Shown: positions 28,344-37,004, counted from the stretch's first letter. The stretch is 64,000 nucleotides of DNA from Halogranum gelatinilyticum (GCF_900103715.1 NZ_FNHL01000003.1:248001-312000); one strand, 5' to 3'. Translations and numbers: made by a program. Notes: a model not told the origin generated them from the letters alone.

Positions 28344-29525
28344 TTACATATCCTCCCACGCGTCGAAGGCGCGCTTGACGGAGGAGACGTCGGCGATCCA
28401 GCGCGTCGCGATCCCCTTCTTCAGGAGCTTCGCGGCCGGGCCGCCGAAGGTGTTGATCGGGACGCCCTGGACGTCGTGGGCGACGGCCTTGTCACCGACG
28501 GAGACGACGGTCCCCTTGTCCTTGTGGGTCCAGGTCTTCAGCGGGCCGCCGCGGACGGCGCGCGCGAGGTTCTCGCCAGCGACGTCTGCTGCCTGCCAGG
28601 CCGCCTGGGCGGTCGGCGGCGCGATGTTGTCGTCGCCCTGGTCGACGAGCGCGGAGTCGCCGATGGCGAAGACGCGGTCGTCGGAGGTCCCGAAGTCCTG
28701 GTCGGCGAAGATGCGGTTCGAACGCTCGTCCTTGTCGACCTCGGCGTCGGCGACTTCTTCCTGGCCCGTGATACCGCCGGTCCAGACGAGGACGTCGTAG
28801 TCGAGTTCTTCGGGGTCTTCGTCCTCGCCGCCGCCGAGGAAGATGGTCTCCTCGTCGACCTTCGAGATGAAGTCGCCCGTGAGGATGTCGACGTCGGCCT
28901 CCTGAAGCCGCTTGCGGAGCGCGCCCTGGACCTCGGGATCCTGGCCGGGGAAGATCTCGTCGAGCCCTTCGACGATCTTGATGTCGACCGGTGCGCGGTG
29001 GGTGTCGCGGAACTCCGCGATCTCGCCAGCGCACTGGATACCCGAGAGACCGGCACCGCCGACGACGACCTGTGCGGGTTCGCTGCGGGAGCCAGCCTCG
29101 GCGGCCTCCTTGACCTGCTGGTGGATCTCGCGAGCGTCGTCGAGACCCTTGAGGGTGAGCGAATACTCTTCGAGGCCCTCGATGCCGTAGAAGGCCGTCG
29201 CGCTGCCGAGCGCGACGAGCAGGTAGTCGTACTCGACGGAGCTGTCGTCGGAGAGTTCGACGACGCGCTCGTCGGTGTCGACGTTGGCGACGTGGCCCTT
29301 GACGAAGTCCGTCGAGGGCGACTTGATCTCGTCGACCGGAATCGAGATCTTCTCTTCGACGGCCGGGTTGCGGACGACACGGTGGACCTCGTGGAGGACG
29401 AGATGGTAGTCCTCCTCGGAGATCCACGTCAGTTCGGCCTCACCGTCGGCGATCTCTTTCTCGAACGATTTCACGGCACCGGCACCGGCGTAGCCCGCGC
29501 CGAGAACGACGACCTGCGTAGTCAT
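28344..29525 (-). CDS. ndh: NADH dehydrogenase type II-like FAD-dependent oxidoreductase
   Basis: This 393-residue flavoprotein has two Rossmann motifs: VVVLGAGYAGAG at the N-terminus for FAD and VVVGGAGLSGIQCAGEIAEF near residue 155 for NAD(H). It also has the FAD-closing VFAIGDSALVDQ and the quinone-side APPTAQAAWQAADVAGENL. This arrangement fits single-subunit NDH-2, which passes electrons from NADH to menaquinone at the inner membrane face without proton pumping; sulfide:quinone-type relatives lack the same signature. The C-terminus GIATRWIADVSSVKRAFDAWEDM could bind the membrane. A TTTATCC element about 25 bases before the ATG marks its promoter. Confidence 0.85.
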   Translation of the reverse strand: MTTQVVVLGAGYAGAGAVKSFEKEIADGEAELTWISEEDYHLVLHEVHRVVRNPAVEEKISIPVDEIKSPSTDFVKGHVANVDTDERVVELSDDSSVEYDYLLVALGSATAFYGIEGLEEYSLTLKGLDDAREIHQQVKEAAEAGSRSEPAQVVVGGAGLSGIQCAGEIAEFRDTHRAPVDIKIVEGLDEIFPGQDPEVQGALRKRLQEADVDILTGDFISKVDEETIFLGGGEDEDPEELDYDVLVWTGGITGQEEVADAEVDKDERSNRIFADQDFGTSDDRVFAIGDSALVDQGDDNIAPPTAQAAWQAADVAGENLARAVRGGPLKTWTHKDKGTVVSVGDKAVAHDVQGVPINTFGGPAAKLLKKGIATRWIADVSSVKRAFDAWEDM

Positions 29526-29728
29526 AGACGGACCTGCGAAGCCCTCGGATAAATGGGCTTTGGAACGGGCTTACACGTCCGCGGCAGATGTTGCCGTACA
29601 CGGCCGAGAACGGCGGTTCGGTGTGTGGACTGTTGCCGTGGTTTGGTGGGTTGTTGCCGTGAGATGGGTGGGCTGTTGTCGCGATTCGAATCGAGATTCC
29701 TCGGGGGCGACGTCTCCGGCGACGGCGA

Positions 29729-30559
29729 CTACTCCAGCGACAGCCCGGCGTGCCAGTGGTCGACGCCCGCCTCTTCTTTGACCGCGTCCATCTTCGCGAG
29801 GAGCTTCACGGCGAGGCTGGCCGTCTCGGCGGACTTCGTCTCGCCTTCGGTCCGGAACTCGCCGGTGACGCGGTTGGCGTAGACCGAGCAGACCGCACCG
29901 GCGCGGAGACCGTAGACGTTGGCGATGGTGAGGAGCGCGGAGGCCTCCATCTCGATGTTCTTGACGTTCGCGTCCTGCAGTTCCTTCACGAGGTCTTCGC
30001 TGCCGAGCGCGCGGAAGCCCTCGAAGCCGGGGCGGCCCTGGCCGGTGTAGAAGGAGTCGGCACTCATTGTCAGGCCGACGTGGTAGTCGTGGCCGAGGCG
30101 CTCGGCGGCGGCGACGAGTGCGGAGACGACCTCCTTGTCGGCGACGGCGGGGTACTCCTCGCGGACGTATTCCTTGCTCGTCCCCTCCTGGCGCACGCCG
30201 CCGGAGGTGATGACGAGGTCGCCGACGTCCATCTCGGGCTGGAGCGCGCCGCAGGAGCCGACGCGGATGAAGGTGTCCGCGCCGACGCGGGCGAGTTCTT
30301 CGAGCGCGATGGCGGCAGAGGGACTGCCGATACCCGTCGACGTGACGGAGATGGGCGTCCCCTCGTAGGTCCCCGTCGCCGTGCGGTACTCACGGTGGTA
30401 GGCGACCTCTTCGTGGTCGTCCCAGAAGGGGGTGATCTTGTCCAGTCGCTCGGGGTTGCCGGGGAGGAGGACGGCGTTGGCGACGTCGCCTTCTTCGAGT
30501 TCGACGTGGTACTGGAAGCCCTGGTTCGGGTCTTCGCTTGCGTCTGTGTCCTTGACCAT
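29729..30559 (-). CDS. udp: uridine phosphorylase
   Basis: This 276-residue member of the nucleoside phosphorylase family cleaves uridine with phosphate to uracil and ribose-1-phosphate. Signatures: LLPGNPERLDKI near the N-terminus, VTSTGIGSPSAAIALEEL, FIRVGSCGALQPEMDVGDLVI, and MEASALLTIANVYGLRAG, with the ribose-binding Met-Glu pair. The start MVKDTDASED is chosen over the longer frame because the fold begins soon after it. Cytidine deaminase is encoded 2 kb away, so this locus holds two steps from cytidine to ribose-1-phosphate. In haloarchaea ribose-1-phosphate feeds a pentose bisphosphate route. The gene is divergent from the flavoprotein gene. Confidence 0.92.
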   Translation of the reverse strand: MVKDTDASEDPNQGFQYHVELEEGDVANAVLLPGNPERLDKITPFWDDHEEVAYHREYRTATGTYEGTPISVTSTGIGSPSAAIALEELARVGADTFIRVGSCGALQPEMDVGDLVITSGGVRQEGTSKEYVREEYPAVADKEVVSALVAAAERLGHDYHVGLTMSADSFYTGQGRPGFEGFRALGSEDLVKELQDANVKNIEMEASALLTIANVYGLRAGAVCSVYANRVTGEFRTEGETKSAETASLAVKLLAKMDAVKEEAGVDHWHAGLSLE

Positions 30560-30677
30560 GATACAGAAGTGACGAAAGACGGTGTGAAAGCGTTTGTCCA
30601 TCGGTTTGCGTCGTGTTTCGGCGGGGACAGGTCGGCGCGGACTGGCGTGGGGAACGCCCAGTTCAGTTTTGCCGGTT

Positions 30678-30703
30678 TACGCGCACGTGCGCGCACACGC
30701 GCG
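30678..30703. promoter_or_regulatory. alternating purine-pyrimidine tract with GCGCACGTGCGC palindrome
   Basis: Twenty-six bases alternate pyrimidine and purine without a break, mostly CG and CA/TG steps. They include the perfect 12-bp palindrome GCGCAC-GTGCGC at 30681-30692. The tract sits in the divergent region between udp and the flavoprotein gene and could form Z-DNA or serve as an operator. Confidence 0.5.
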
Positions 30704-30747
30704 AAGCCCTCAAGTCCGTCCAACCCTGAGACTCGTTTGAGGTCACC

Positions 30748-32556
30748 ATGACACCCACAGACCCGTCGGTACCCGAAGAGGCGGTACAGGGCGTCGATAC
30801 CGAGAACGTCGAGTACGAGGAGGTCACCGTCCCGGTACTCGTCGTCGGTGCGGGTGCCGCCGGGGCACGGACGGCCATCTCGCTCAAACAGGCGGGCGTC
30901 GAGCCGCTCGTCATCGGCAAGCGCGACCACGGTGACGCACACACGACGTGGGCCGCAGGCGGCATCAACGCCGCACTCGGCTCTCTCGACGAGGAGGACG
31001 ACTGGACGGTCCACGCCGCCGACACCTACGACGAGGGCCACTTCATCAACGACCCGGACGCGGTCGAACTCGTCGCGAAGGGTATGCCCGACCGCATCCG
31101 CGAACTCGACGAGTGGGGGATGCCCTTCGACCGCACCGAGGACGGGAAGATCAACCAACGCTACTTCGGCGCGCAGTCGTTCCGGCGGACCTGTTTCGTC
31201 GGCGACCGTACGGGCGAGGCCATCCTCGAAACGCTCGTCGCGAAGGCCCAGGAGTTGGAGATCCCGTACCGCGACAACGTGATGGTCACCCGGCTGCTCT
31301 CCGACGGCTCGCGCGTCTATGGCGCGGCGGGCTACGACATGGAGGACGGCCACTTCGTCGTCTTCACCGCCGAACACGTCGTGCTGGCGGCTGGCGGGTT
31401 CAGTGCCATCTACAACCGCCACTCCTCGCGCGACGACGAGAACAACGGCGACGGTCCCGCTCTGGCATACGAAGCCGGTGCAAGCCTGCTGGACACCGAG
31501 TTCGTCCAGTTCCACCCGACCGGAATGGTCCAAGACCCCGACTGGGAGGAGGAGTGGGGCGGCCGACTCGTCACCGAAGCCGTCCGCGGCGAGGGTGGAC
31601 GGCTGTTCAACAGTGAGGGAGAACGGTTCATGGAACGCTACTCGCCCGACCAGATGGAACTCGACGCCCGCGACGTCGTCGCCCGTGCAATCGCCCAGGA
31701 GGTCCGCGAAGGGCGGGGGACCGAGAACGGCGGTGTCTACCTCGACATCTCCCACCGCGACCGCGACTTCATCGAGGAGCGACTGCCGCGGATGTACGAG
31801 CGGTTCCAGAGCCTTGGCGTCGATATGGCCGAAGAACCGGTTGAGGTCGCGCCGACGGCCCACTACACGATGGGCGGCGTCGACATTGACTTCAACACGG
31901 GCGAGACGGGTGTCGAGGGGCTGTACGCCGTCGGCGAGACGGTCGCCGGCGTCCACGGCGCGAACCGTCTCGGCGGCAACTCGCTGGCCGAGACGGTCGC
32001 CATCGGCAAGCTCGTCGGCGACCACGTCGCCAATCAGGTGACGGGTGAGACGCCCGAACTCCCCGGCGGGATGCGCGCGCTCGCCCAGCGGGAGTTCGCG
32101 GCACTGGAAGGGCTGGAGACCTCTGACGGCGACGTGACGCCGGAGGAACTCCACGAGGCCTTTGGCGAACTCATGTGGGAGCACGCGGGCATCCTGCGCG
32201 ACGAGGAGAGCCTGAAAGCCGGGCTGGAGCGGCTACAGGACCTCCGCGAGCGGACCGCCGACCTCCGGGTCGACGGCGACCGGACGAGTCTCGCCTTCGA
32301 GTACGCGGTGGACCTCTCGTTCACCTTCACGGTCGGCGAAGCGATCCTTCGCGGCGCGCTCGAACGCGAGGAGTCCCGCGGCGCGCACTTCCGTGAGGAC
32401 TTCACCGAGACAGACGAGACGTGGCGCAAAAACATCCTCGTCGACCGCGGAGACACGGGGATGGGACTCACGACGCGGGGCGTCGGCGAGCCGTCGCCGG
32501 AAGTCCAGGCGGCAATCGACGAGGGCCACGAACTGGACTACCACCACCTCGAATAA
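30748..32556 (+). CDS. FAD-dependent oxidoreductase of the SdhA/FrdA/NadB family
   Basis: This 602-residue protein follows the succinate dehydrogenase/fumarate reductase/L-aspartate oxidase fold: VLVVGAGAAGARTAISL, then HTTWAAGGINAALG (where SdhA has the FAD-linked His), then HPTGM, LVTEAVRGEGG, the capping-domain motif TAHYTMGGV, and the arginine-containing GANRLGGNSLAE. No SdhB, SdhC, SdhD, nadA or nadC genes are adjacent, so it is not clearly a respiratory subunit; L-aspartate oxidase or an orphan fumarate reductase-like enzyme are the best options. It is divergent from udp and convergent with cdd. Confidence 0.82.
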   Translation: MTPTDPSVPEEAVQGVDTENVEYEEVTVPVLVVGAGAAGARTAISLKQAGVEPLVIGKRDHGDAHTTWAAGGINAALGSLDEEDDWTVHAADTYDEGHFINDPDAVELVAKGMPDRIRELDEWGMPFDRTEDGKINQRYFGAQSFRRTCFVGDRTGEAILETLVAKAQELEIPYRDNVMVTRLLSDGSRVYGAAGYDMEDGHFVVFTAEHVVLAAGGFSAIYNRHSSRDDENNGDGPALAYEAGASLLDTEFVQFHPTGMVQDPDWEEEWGGRLVTEAVRGEGGRLFNSEGERFMERYSPDQMELDARDVVARAIAQEVREGRGTENGGVYLDISHRDRDFIEERLPRMYERFQSLGVDMAEEPVEVAPTAHYTMGGVDIDFNTGETGVEGLYAVGETVAGVHGANRLGGNSLAETVAIGKLVGDHVANQVTGETPELPGGMRALAQREFAALEGLETSDGDVTPEELHEAFGELMWEHAGILRDEESLKAGLERLQDLRERTADLRVDGDRTSLAFEYAVDLSFTFTVGEAILRGALEREESRGAHFREDFTETDETWRKNILVDRGDTGMGLTTRGVGEPSPEVQAAIDEGHELDYHHLE

Positions 32557-32589
32557 TCTCTCTCCCCGCGTCGCACGAGCGACGCTCAG

Positions 32590-33003
32590 TTACTCCTGCT
32601 GTTCTTTCGCGGCTTCGAGCGTCCCGAGCGAGATGGTGTTCGGTAGCAGTTCGCCGAGGACGTACTCCGTCGTCTCCTCGTCGCCCTCGTCGCAGACGAC
32701 GACGAGGTCCTCGTCGCAGAACTCCGCGAGCGTCTGGCGGCACATCCCGCAGGGGGTGACGCCGTCGCGGACGCCCGAGGAGACGGCGAGGCGGTCGAAC
32801 TCGGTGTAGCCGTTCTTGACGGCCTCGGCGATGGCGACTTCCTCGGCGTGGAGGCTGTTCGAGTAGTTCGCGTTCTCGATGTTGCAGCCGACGAAGACGG
32901 TCCCGTCGCTGGCGCGGAGCGCCGCGCCGACGCGGTACTCCGAGTAGGGGACGTGGGCGTTTGCGAGGACGTCGCGGGCCTGCTGAATCAGGTCTTCTGG
33001 CAT
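32590..33003 (-). CDS. cdd: cytidine deaminase
   Basis: This 137-residue, homotetramer-type cytidine deaminase starts MPEDLIQQARDVL. The zinc site is complete: NSLHAEEVAIAEAV supplies His and the catalytic Glu, and VTPCGMCRQTLAEF supplies two cysteines. VPYSEYRVGAAL and NIENANY are the substrate-binding strands. It converts cytidine or deoxycytidine to uridine forms. A TTTATAC element about 28 bases upstream supports this start over the longer open frame. It works upstream of uridine phosphorylase, encoded at 29.7-30.6 kb. Confidence 0.95.
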   Translation of the reverse strand: MPEDLIQQARDVLANAHVPYSEYRVGAALRASDGTVFVGCNIENANYSNSLHAEEVAIAEAVKNGYTEFDRLAVSSGVRDGVTPCGMCRQTLAEFCDEDLVVVCDEGDEETTEYVLGELLPNTISLGTLEAAKEQQE

Positions 33004-33027
33004 GGGAAATGCTACAGCGAGGGGGTG

Positions 33028-33034
33028 TTTATAC
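33028..33034 (-). promoter_or_regulatory. TATA element of cdd
   Basis: On the reverse strand GTATAAA lies about 28 bases before the cdd ATG. The purine-rich spacer to its right (33042-33112) repeats GGAGACGRC-like units before the forward gene at 33141. Confidence 0.6.
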
Positions 33035-33140
33035 GTCCCGGAGGCGGGAGACGACGGAGACGGCGGAGACGACAGAGACGGAGCGCGCGAACAGGACCGA
33101 GAGAGAAAGAGTCTATAGCACACGGTCCCGACCCGGAGAC

Positions 33141-33392
33141 GTGAACGACGAACCCACCGGGCGACGCGTGCTCCTGACTGTCGCTGGTGTCGTAGTGGTG
33201 CTCGCCGGAATCATCGGCTTCTTCGTCGGCTCGAACAGTGCCGAGTCGTCGCCGACGTTCGAGGTGTTCGGGACGCTCGCGCTGCCGACGTCTCCGGCGT
33301 CGGTCGCGCTCTACGGGATGGTACTCGCGGGCGTCGTCATGGGCGGACTGTTCGCGGCCGTGCAGTTCGCCTCGCGCTACGACGACGTGTAG
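33141..33392 (+). CDS. 83-residue two-segment membrane protein
   Basis: The protein starts at a GTG (MNDEPTGRRVLLTVAGVVVVLAG), supported by a GTCTATAGC element about 25 bases upstream. It has two hydrophobic helices, about residues 10-29 and 52-74, with a short Ser/Thr-rich outer loop, and ends FASRYDDV. It resembles conserved haloarchaeal small membrane proteins of unknown function. The next gene, also a small membrane protein, follows 45 bases later in the same direction and may share its transcript. Confidence 0.75.
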   Translation: MNDEPTGRRVLLTVAGVVVVLAGIIGFFVGSNSAESSPTFEVFGTLALPTSPASVALYGMVLAGVVMGGLFAAVQFASRYDDV

Positions 33393-33437
33393 CGGAGAGA
33401 ACGCGGTTCTTTTGCCCCTCCAGTACGGAGTGAGGAT

Positions 33438-33692
33438 ATGGCCACCTCCACGAGCGAGCGAGAGGCGTCCCCCGACCCGGCCGACCCGACCGAGGAGTCC
33501 TCGGGCCGGAACCGCAAACGCGCCGCCCTCGCCGTCGCGCCCTTCCTCGGTATCGGGCTCGCCGACGTCGCGTTGATTCTCGGCTGGGGGATGGACCCCC
33601 TCTGGGGCTTCGCGATTCTCCCGCCCATCCTCTTCTGTACGGTGCTGGCGTGGATCGTCTTCAGTACCGACTTCCTCGAAGACCGGACGTAA
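33438..33692 (+). CDS. 84-residue two-segment membrane protein
   Basis: A hydrophilic N-terminal arm (about 28 residues, rich in Glu, Ser and Pro, then basic RNRKRAAL) precedes two hydrophobic helices (VAPFLGIGLADVALILGW and FAILPPILFCTVLAWIVF). The tail FSTDFLEDRT is acidic. No family was recognised. It follows another small membrane protein gene by 45 bases and converges with the GNAT gene. The layout suggests a small accessory subunit, but no larger complex is encoded nearby. Confidence 0.75.
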   Translation: MATSTSEREASPDPADPTEESSGRNRKRAALAVAPFLGIGLADVALILGWGMDPLWGFAILPPILFCTVLAWIVFSTDFLEDRT

Positions 33693-33724
33693 GCCGCGTA
33701 AGGCGTCTCACCAACGCAGGCGTC

Positions 33725-34306
33725 TCACCGCCCGGTGTCGTACTTGTAGGTCGCTTTCTCCGGGTCGATACCGAAATCTTCCGCCGACTCCTCGGGTTCG
33801 GGTTCTTCTGCGACTGGTTGGGCGTCTTTAAACGCCTCGCGAAGCCCCTCGGGCATCTCGAAGTCGTCGACAGCGATGTGCGTCGCGACGACCGTCTCGT
33901 CGAGCGACTCGCGTTTCTCTTCGTGGCGACGGGCGAGCGGTTCGGGGAGGTCGCTCGAATCGAGCGGCTCGAAGCCGAACTGGAGGAGATAGTTCGGCTG
34001 GTCGGTGATGCAGTAGACGTCGTCGAAGCCGTCGGCGGCGGCCTTCCCGAGCAAGCGTTCGACGACGTGCGCGCCGACGCCCTGCCCCCGCCAGTCGGCG
34101 AGGACGCCGATGCCGGTCAGCTCACAGGAGTCGCCGTCGTCGGCCTTGTGGAGCCGGATGCGGCCGAAGCCGACTCGGGTGTTCGTCTCCTCGTCGACCG
34201 CGATGACGTAGTCGCGCGACCGGAACGCCGCGTCGTCGAGTCCCATCGCCTCGATGTGGTCGAGCAGCCACACCTCGTCTCGGTTCTTGGCATCGCGGAC
34301 GTACAT
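33725..34306 (-). CDS. GNAT-family N-acetyltransferase
   Basis: This 193-residue protein starts MYVRDAKNRDEVWLLDHIEAMG. The acetyl-CoA site is visible as LTGIGVLADWRGQGVGAHVVERLL (GNAT motif A, with the R/Q-x-x-G-x-G/A pattern RGQGVG). FGFEPLDSSDLPEPLARRHEEK matches the C-terminal part of ArgA/YitI-like acetyltransferases. An acidic tail of about 40 residues follows. The start at 34306 rather than 34333 is supported by a GTTTTTGCC element about 30 bases upstream. The substrate is unknown. It is divergent from the acetyl-CoA synthetase-type gene, with a dyad between them. Confidence 0.82.
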   Translation of the reverse strand: MYVRDAKNRDEVWLLDHIEAMGLDDAAFRSRDYVIAVDEETNTRVGFGRIRLHKADDGDSCELTGIGVLADWRGQGVGAHVVERLLGKAAADGFDDVYCITDQPNYLLQFGFEPLDSSDLPEPLARRHEEKRESLDETVVATHIAVDDFEMPEGLREAFKDAQPVAEEPEPEESAEDFGIDPEKATYKYDTGR

Positions 34307-34327
34307 GACTGACAGTAACAGCCACGT

Positions 34328-34346
34328 CGGCAAAAACCGTTTGCCG
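34328..34346. promoter_or_regulatory. dyad between the GNAT and acetyl-CoA synthetase genes
   Basis: CGGCAAA-AACCG-TTTGCCG is a perfect inverted repeat with 7-bp arms. It overlaps the likely TATA element of the GNAT gene and lies about 73 bases before the acs ATG, so it could control one or both genes. Confidence 0.5.
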
Positions 34347-34418
34347 TCGTGGAGTCACGGGACCAACACGGACGATAGTGCGGAAAGCTACTTGTCACCG
34401 GCGTCGGAACCCTCAGAT

Positions 34419-36428
34419 ATGACCACGGTACCCGACATCGACGAGGTCGTCCACGAGCCGAGCCAGTCGTTCGTGGAGTCGACGAACGTCTGGGAGTTTA
34501 TGCAGACGTACGGTATCGAGGACTACGACGAACTCATCGAACGGACCTGCCACGACGTCGAAGGCGTCGACGAGAGCGGCGTCGAATGGTTCTGGGACGA
34601 GCTCGTCGATTATCTCGGCATCGATTTCTACGAGGACTACGAGACCGTCCGCGACGACTCCGAGGGCCCACAGTTCTCCGAGTGGTATCCCGGCGGCCGC
34701 ATCAACATCGCCCACAACACGCTCGACCGCCACGCAGCCGTCGATAGCGAGAAACGCAACACGGTCGCCTGCATCTGGGAGGGCGAAGACGGTACCGTCC
34801 GCGAGGTGACCTACCACGAACTGCATCGCCAGGCCAACAAGGTCGCGAACTACCTCGAATCGACGGGCATCGAGACGGGCGATACAGTGGGGCTGTATAT
34901 GCCGATGGTCCCCGAAGTCATCTCTATCCTCTACGGCTGTTTCAAAGTCGGTGCCATCGCGGTGCCTATCTTCTCGGGCTTCGGTGTCGACGCCACAGCC
35001 ACGAGAATCGAAGACTCAGAGTGTTCCGTCCTCTTCACTGGCGACGGTTTCCAGCGTCGTGGCGGCGAGATTCTGCTCAAGGGAGCCGCGGACGATGCCA
35101 TCGACGAAGCGGGTCACGTCGAGCACACTGTGGTCTTCGACCGATTGGGTGCCAGCAACGACGGCAGCACCGTCGACGTGCCGTGGAACGCTGACCACGA
35201 CGAGTGGTGGGCCGACGCTATCGAGACGCAGGACGACGCCTACGATACCAAGGAACTGCCTTCGGACCAGGAGTCGATGCTGCTGTACTCCTCAGGGACC
35301 ACAGGAAAACCGAAAGGCATCGTCCACACCCACGCCGGCGTCCAGATGCAAACAGCGAAAGAAATCCACTTCGGCTTCGACCAGAAGCCCTCTGATAGGT
35401 TCTTCTGGGTTTCGGACATCGGCTGGATGATGGGACCGTGGACGCTGATTGGCAACCAAACGTTCGGCGGAACCATCTTCATGTACGAGGGCGCGCCCGA
35501 CCACCCCGAACCCGACCGCTTCTGGGAGATGATCGACCGCCACAAGCTCACCACCTTCGGCATCTCGCCGACCGCTATCCGCGCACTCCGCAAGTACGAC
35601 GACGAGTGGATCGAAAAGCACGACCTATCGTCGCTCAGACTGCTCGGCTCGACCGGCGAACCCTGGGACCCCGAATCCTGGCAGTGGTTCTACGAGAACG
35701 TCGGTGGCGGCGAAGCACCCATCATCAACATCTCCGGCGGCACCGAAATCTGCGGCTGCTTCCTCATGCCCATGCCGACTCAGCCGCTGAAACCCTGCTC
35801 GCTCGGTGGGCCGGGACTGGGGATGAACATCGACATCGTGAACTCCGAGGGCGAGTCCGTCGCCGACGACCACGAACGCGGCTTCCTCGTCGCCCGTGAT
35901 TCGTGTCCCTCGATGACGAAGTCGCTCTGGGAGGGCGACGAGCGGTATCTGAACACTTACTGGTCGACCTGGGAGGACCTCTGGGACCACGGCGACTGGG
36001 CACAGAAGGACGAAGACGGCTTCTGGTTCCTGCACGGCCGCGCCGACGACGCGCTCAACGTCGCGGGCCGGAAGGTCGGTCCCGCCGAGGTCGAAGGCGC
36101 GCTCATCGAACACGAGTCCGTCAACCAGGCCGCCGCCGTCGGCGTCCCCGACGACACGACCGGAACGGCCGTCGTCGCCTACGTCGTGCTCGAAGACGGT
36201 GTCGCGGAGAGCGACGACCTCCGCGAGGAGTTGCGGGCACTCGTCGGCGAGGAGTTAGGAAAGCCGTTCCGCCCGCGTGAGGTGCTGTTCGTCGACGAGT
36301 TCCCGAAGACCCAGTCGGGGAAGATCATCCGCCGCGCCATCTCCTCGCTCTATCAGGGCGAAGACCTCGGCGACATGAGCAGCATCGAGAACCCCGAAGC
36401 GTTAGAAAAGATCGAGAACGCGAAGTAA
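34419..36428 (+). CDS. acs: AMP-forming acetyl-CoA (acyl-CoA) synthetase
   Basis: The 669-residue ANL-family enzyme activates acetate or a related short acid to acyl-AMP and then acyl-CoA. Seen: the P-loop YSSGTTGKPKGIVHTHAG, the segment MLYSS before it, WVSDIGWMMGPW, STGEPWDPESW, the adenylate-binding NISGGTEICG, HGRADDALNVAGRKVGPAEVE, and the C-terminal catalytic lysine region PKTQSGKIIRR. The N-terminal region WFWDELVDYLGIDFYEDY and AHNTLDRH is Acs-like. The start is placed at the ATG before TTVPDIDEVV, with an AGCTACTTG element about 30 bases upstream. Propionate or another acid is possible. Confidence 0.88.
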   Translation: MTTVPDIDEVVHEPSQSFVESTNVWEFMQTYGIEDYDELIERTCHDVEGVDESGVEWFWDELVDYLGIDFYEDYETVRDDSEGPQFSEWYPGGRINIAHNTLDRHAAVDSEKRNTVACIWEGEDGTVREVTYHELHRQANKVANYLESTGIETGDTVGLYMPMVPEVISILYGCFKVGAIAVPIFSGFGVDATATRIEDSECSVLFTGDGFQRRGGEILLKGAADDAIDEAGHVEHTVVFDRLGASNDGSTVDVPWNADHDEWWADAIETQDDAYDTKELPSDQESMLLYSSGTTGKPKGIVHTHAGVQMQTAKEIHFGFDQKPSDRFFWVSDIGWMMGPWTLIGNQTFGGTIFMYEGAPDHPEPDRFWEMIDRHKLTTFGISPTAIRALRKYDDEWIEKHDLSSLRLLGSTGEPWDPESWQWFYENVGGGEAPIINISGGTEICGCFLMPMPTQPLKPCSLGGPGLGMNIDIVNSEGESVADDHERGFLVARDSCPSMTKSLWEGDERYLNTYWSTWEDLWDHGDWAQKDEDGFWFLHGRADDALNVAGRKVGPAEVEGALIEHESVNQAAAVGVPDDTTGTAVVAYVVLEDGVAESDDLREELRALVGEELGKPFRPREVLFVDEFPKTQSGKIIRRAISSLYQGEDLGDMSSIENPEALEKIENAK

Positions 36429-36956
36429 CTACCGCGCCTGCCACTCGCGGCGCAGCAGCCCGAAGTGAACGACGTCGACGTAGTCGCCGTCGACGAAGCG
36501 AGCCTCTCTGAACCGCCCTTCTTCGGTGAAGCCGAGTCCCCTCACGACATCCTGTGAGCCGTCGTTGAAGTCGAAGACCCGAGCGTGCAGGCCGCGGCAG
36601 TCGTGGGTCCGAAAGAGGTAGTCGACGAAGAGGCCGACAGCTTCGGACCCGTAGCCCTCGCCGTGGTACTCCGGGACCAGCCAGTAGACGAGTTCCGGCC
36701 GCGCCTGGTCGAGGCTCTTGACGGCGACCAGCCCGATAGACTCGTCGTCGGTCTCGACGACCAGCGAAACACCGTCGCCGCCTTCGAGCGTCTCCTCGAT
36801 GAACGTCTCGCTCTGGTGGCTGTTGCTCGGCTGTGTGGAGCCGAGCGGGACGCGAATCTCCGGGTCGGTCGTCGAGCGTTGCATGAACTCGGCGTCGTCG
36901 CGTTCGACGGGACGGAGCGAGACGCGCTCGCTCGAAACGACAGTGGTGTCGGCCAT
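36429..36956 (-). CDS. RimJ/RimL-type GNAT acetyltransferase
   Basis: This 175-residue protein begins MADTTVVSSERVSLRPVERDDAEF, the standard start of the RimJ/RimL branch. The acetyl-CoA loop is LVPEYHGEGYGSEAVGLFVDYLF (HGEGYG), followed by GLHARVFDFNDGSQDVVRGLGFTEEGRFREARFVDGDYVDVVHFGLLRREW, the usual ending. Relatives acetylate ribosomal protein N-termini, aminoglycosides or small amines; the substrate is unknown. The gene abuts the acs stop codon exactly (convergent, no spacer). A GCTATTTCA element about 26 bases upstream is a likely promoter. Confidence 0.88.
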   Translation of the reverse strand: MADTTVVSSERVSLRPVERDDAEFMQRSTTDPEIRVPLGSTQPSNSHQSETFIEETLEGGDGVSLVVETDDESIGLVAVKSLDQARPELVYWLVPEYHGEGYGSEAVGLFVDYLFRTHDCRGLHARVFDFNDGSQDVVRGLGFTEEGRFREARFVDGDYVDVVHFGLLRREWQAR

Positions 36957-37004
36957 GGCCGAGCGGACGACCGGGTTGGTGAAATAGCTCAGTGAGCTGT
37001 GCTA

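Noticed and set aside
36986-36998. AGCTCA-G-TGAGCT resembling the D-arm of a tRNA
   Set aside because: There is no acceptor stem, anticodon loop or T-arm (GGTTCGAAT-type) sequence nearby, so it is just a 13-bp palindrome in a short spacer.
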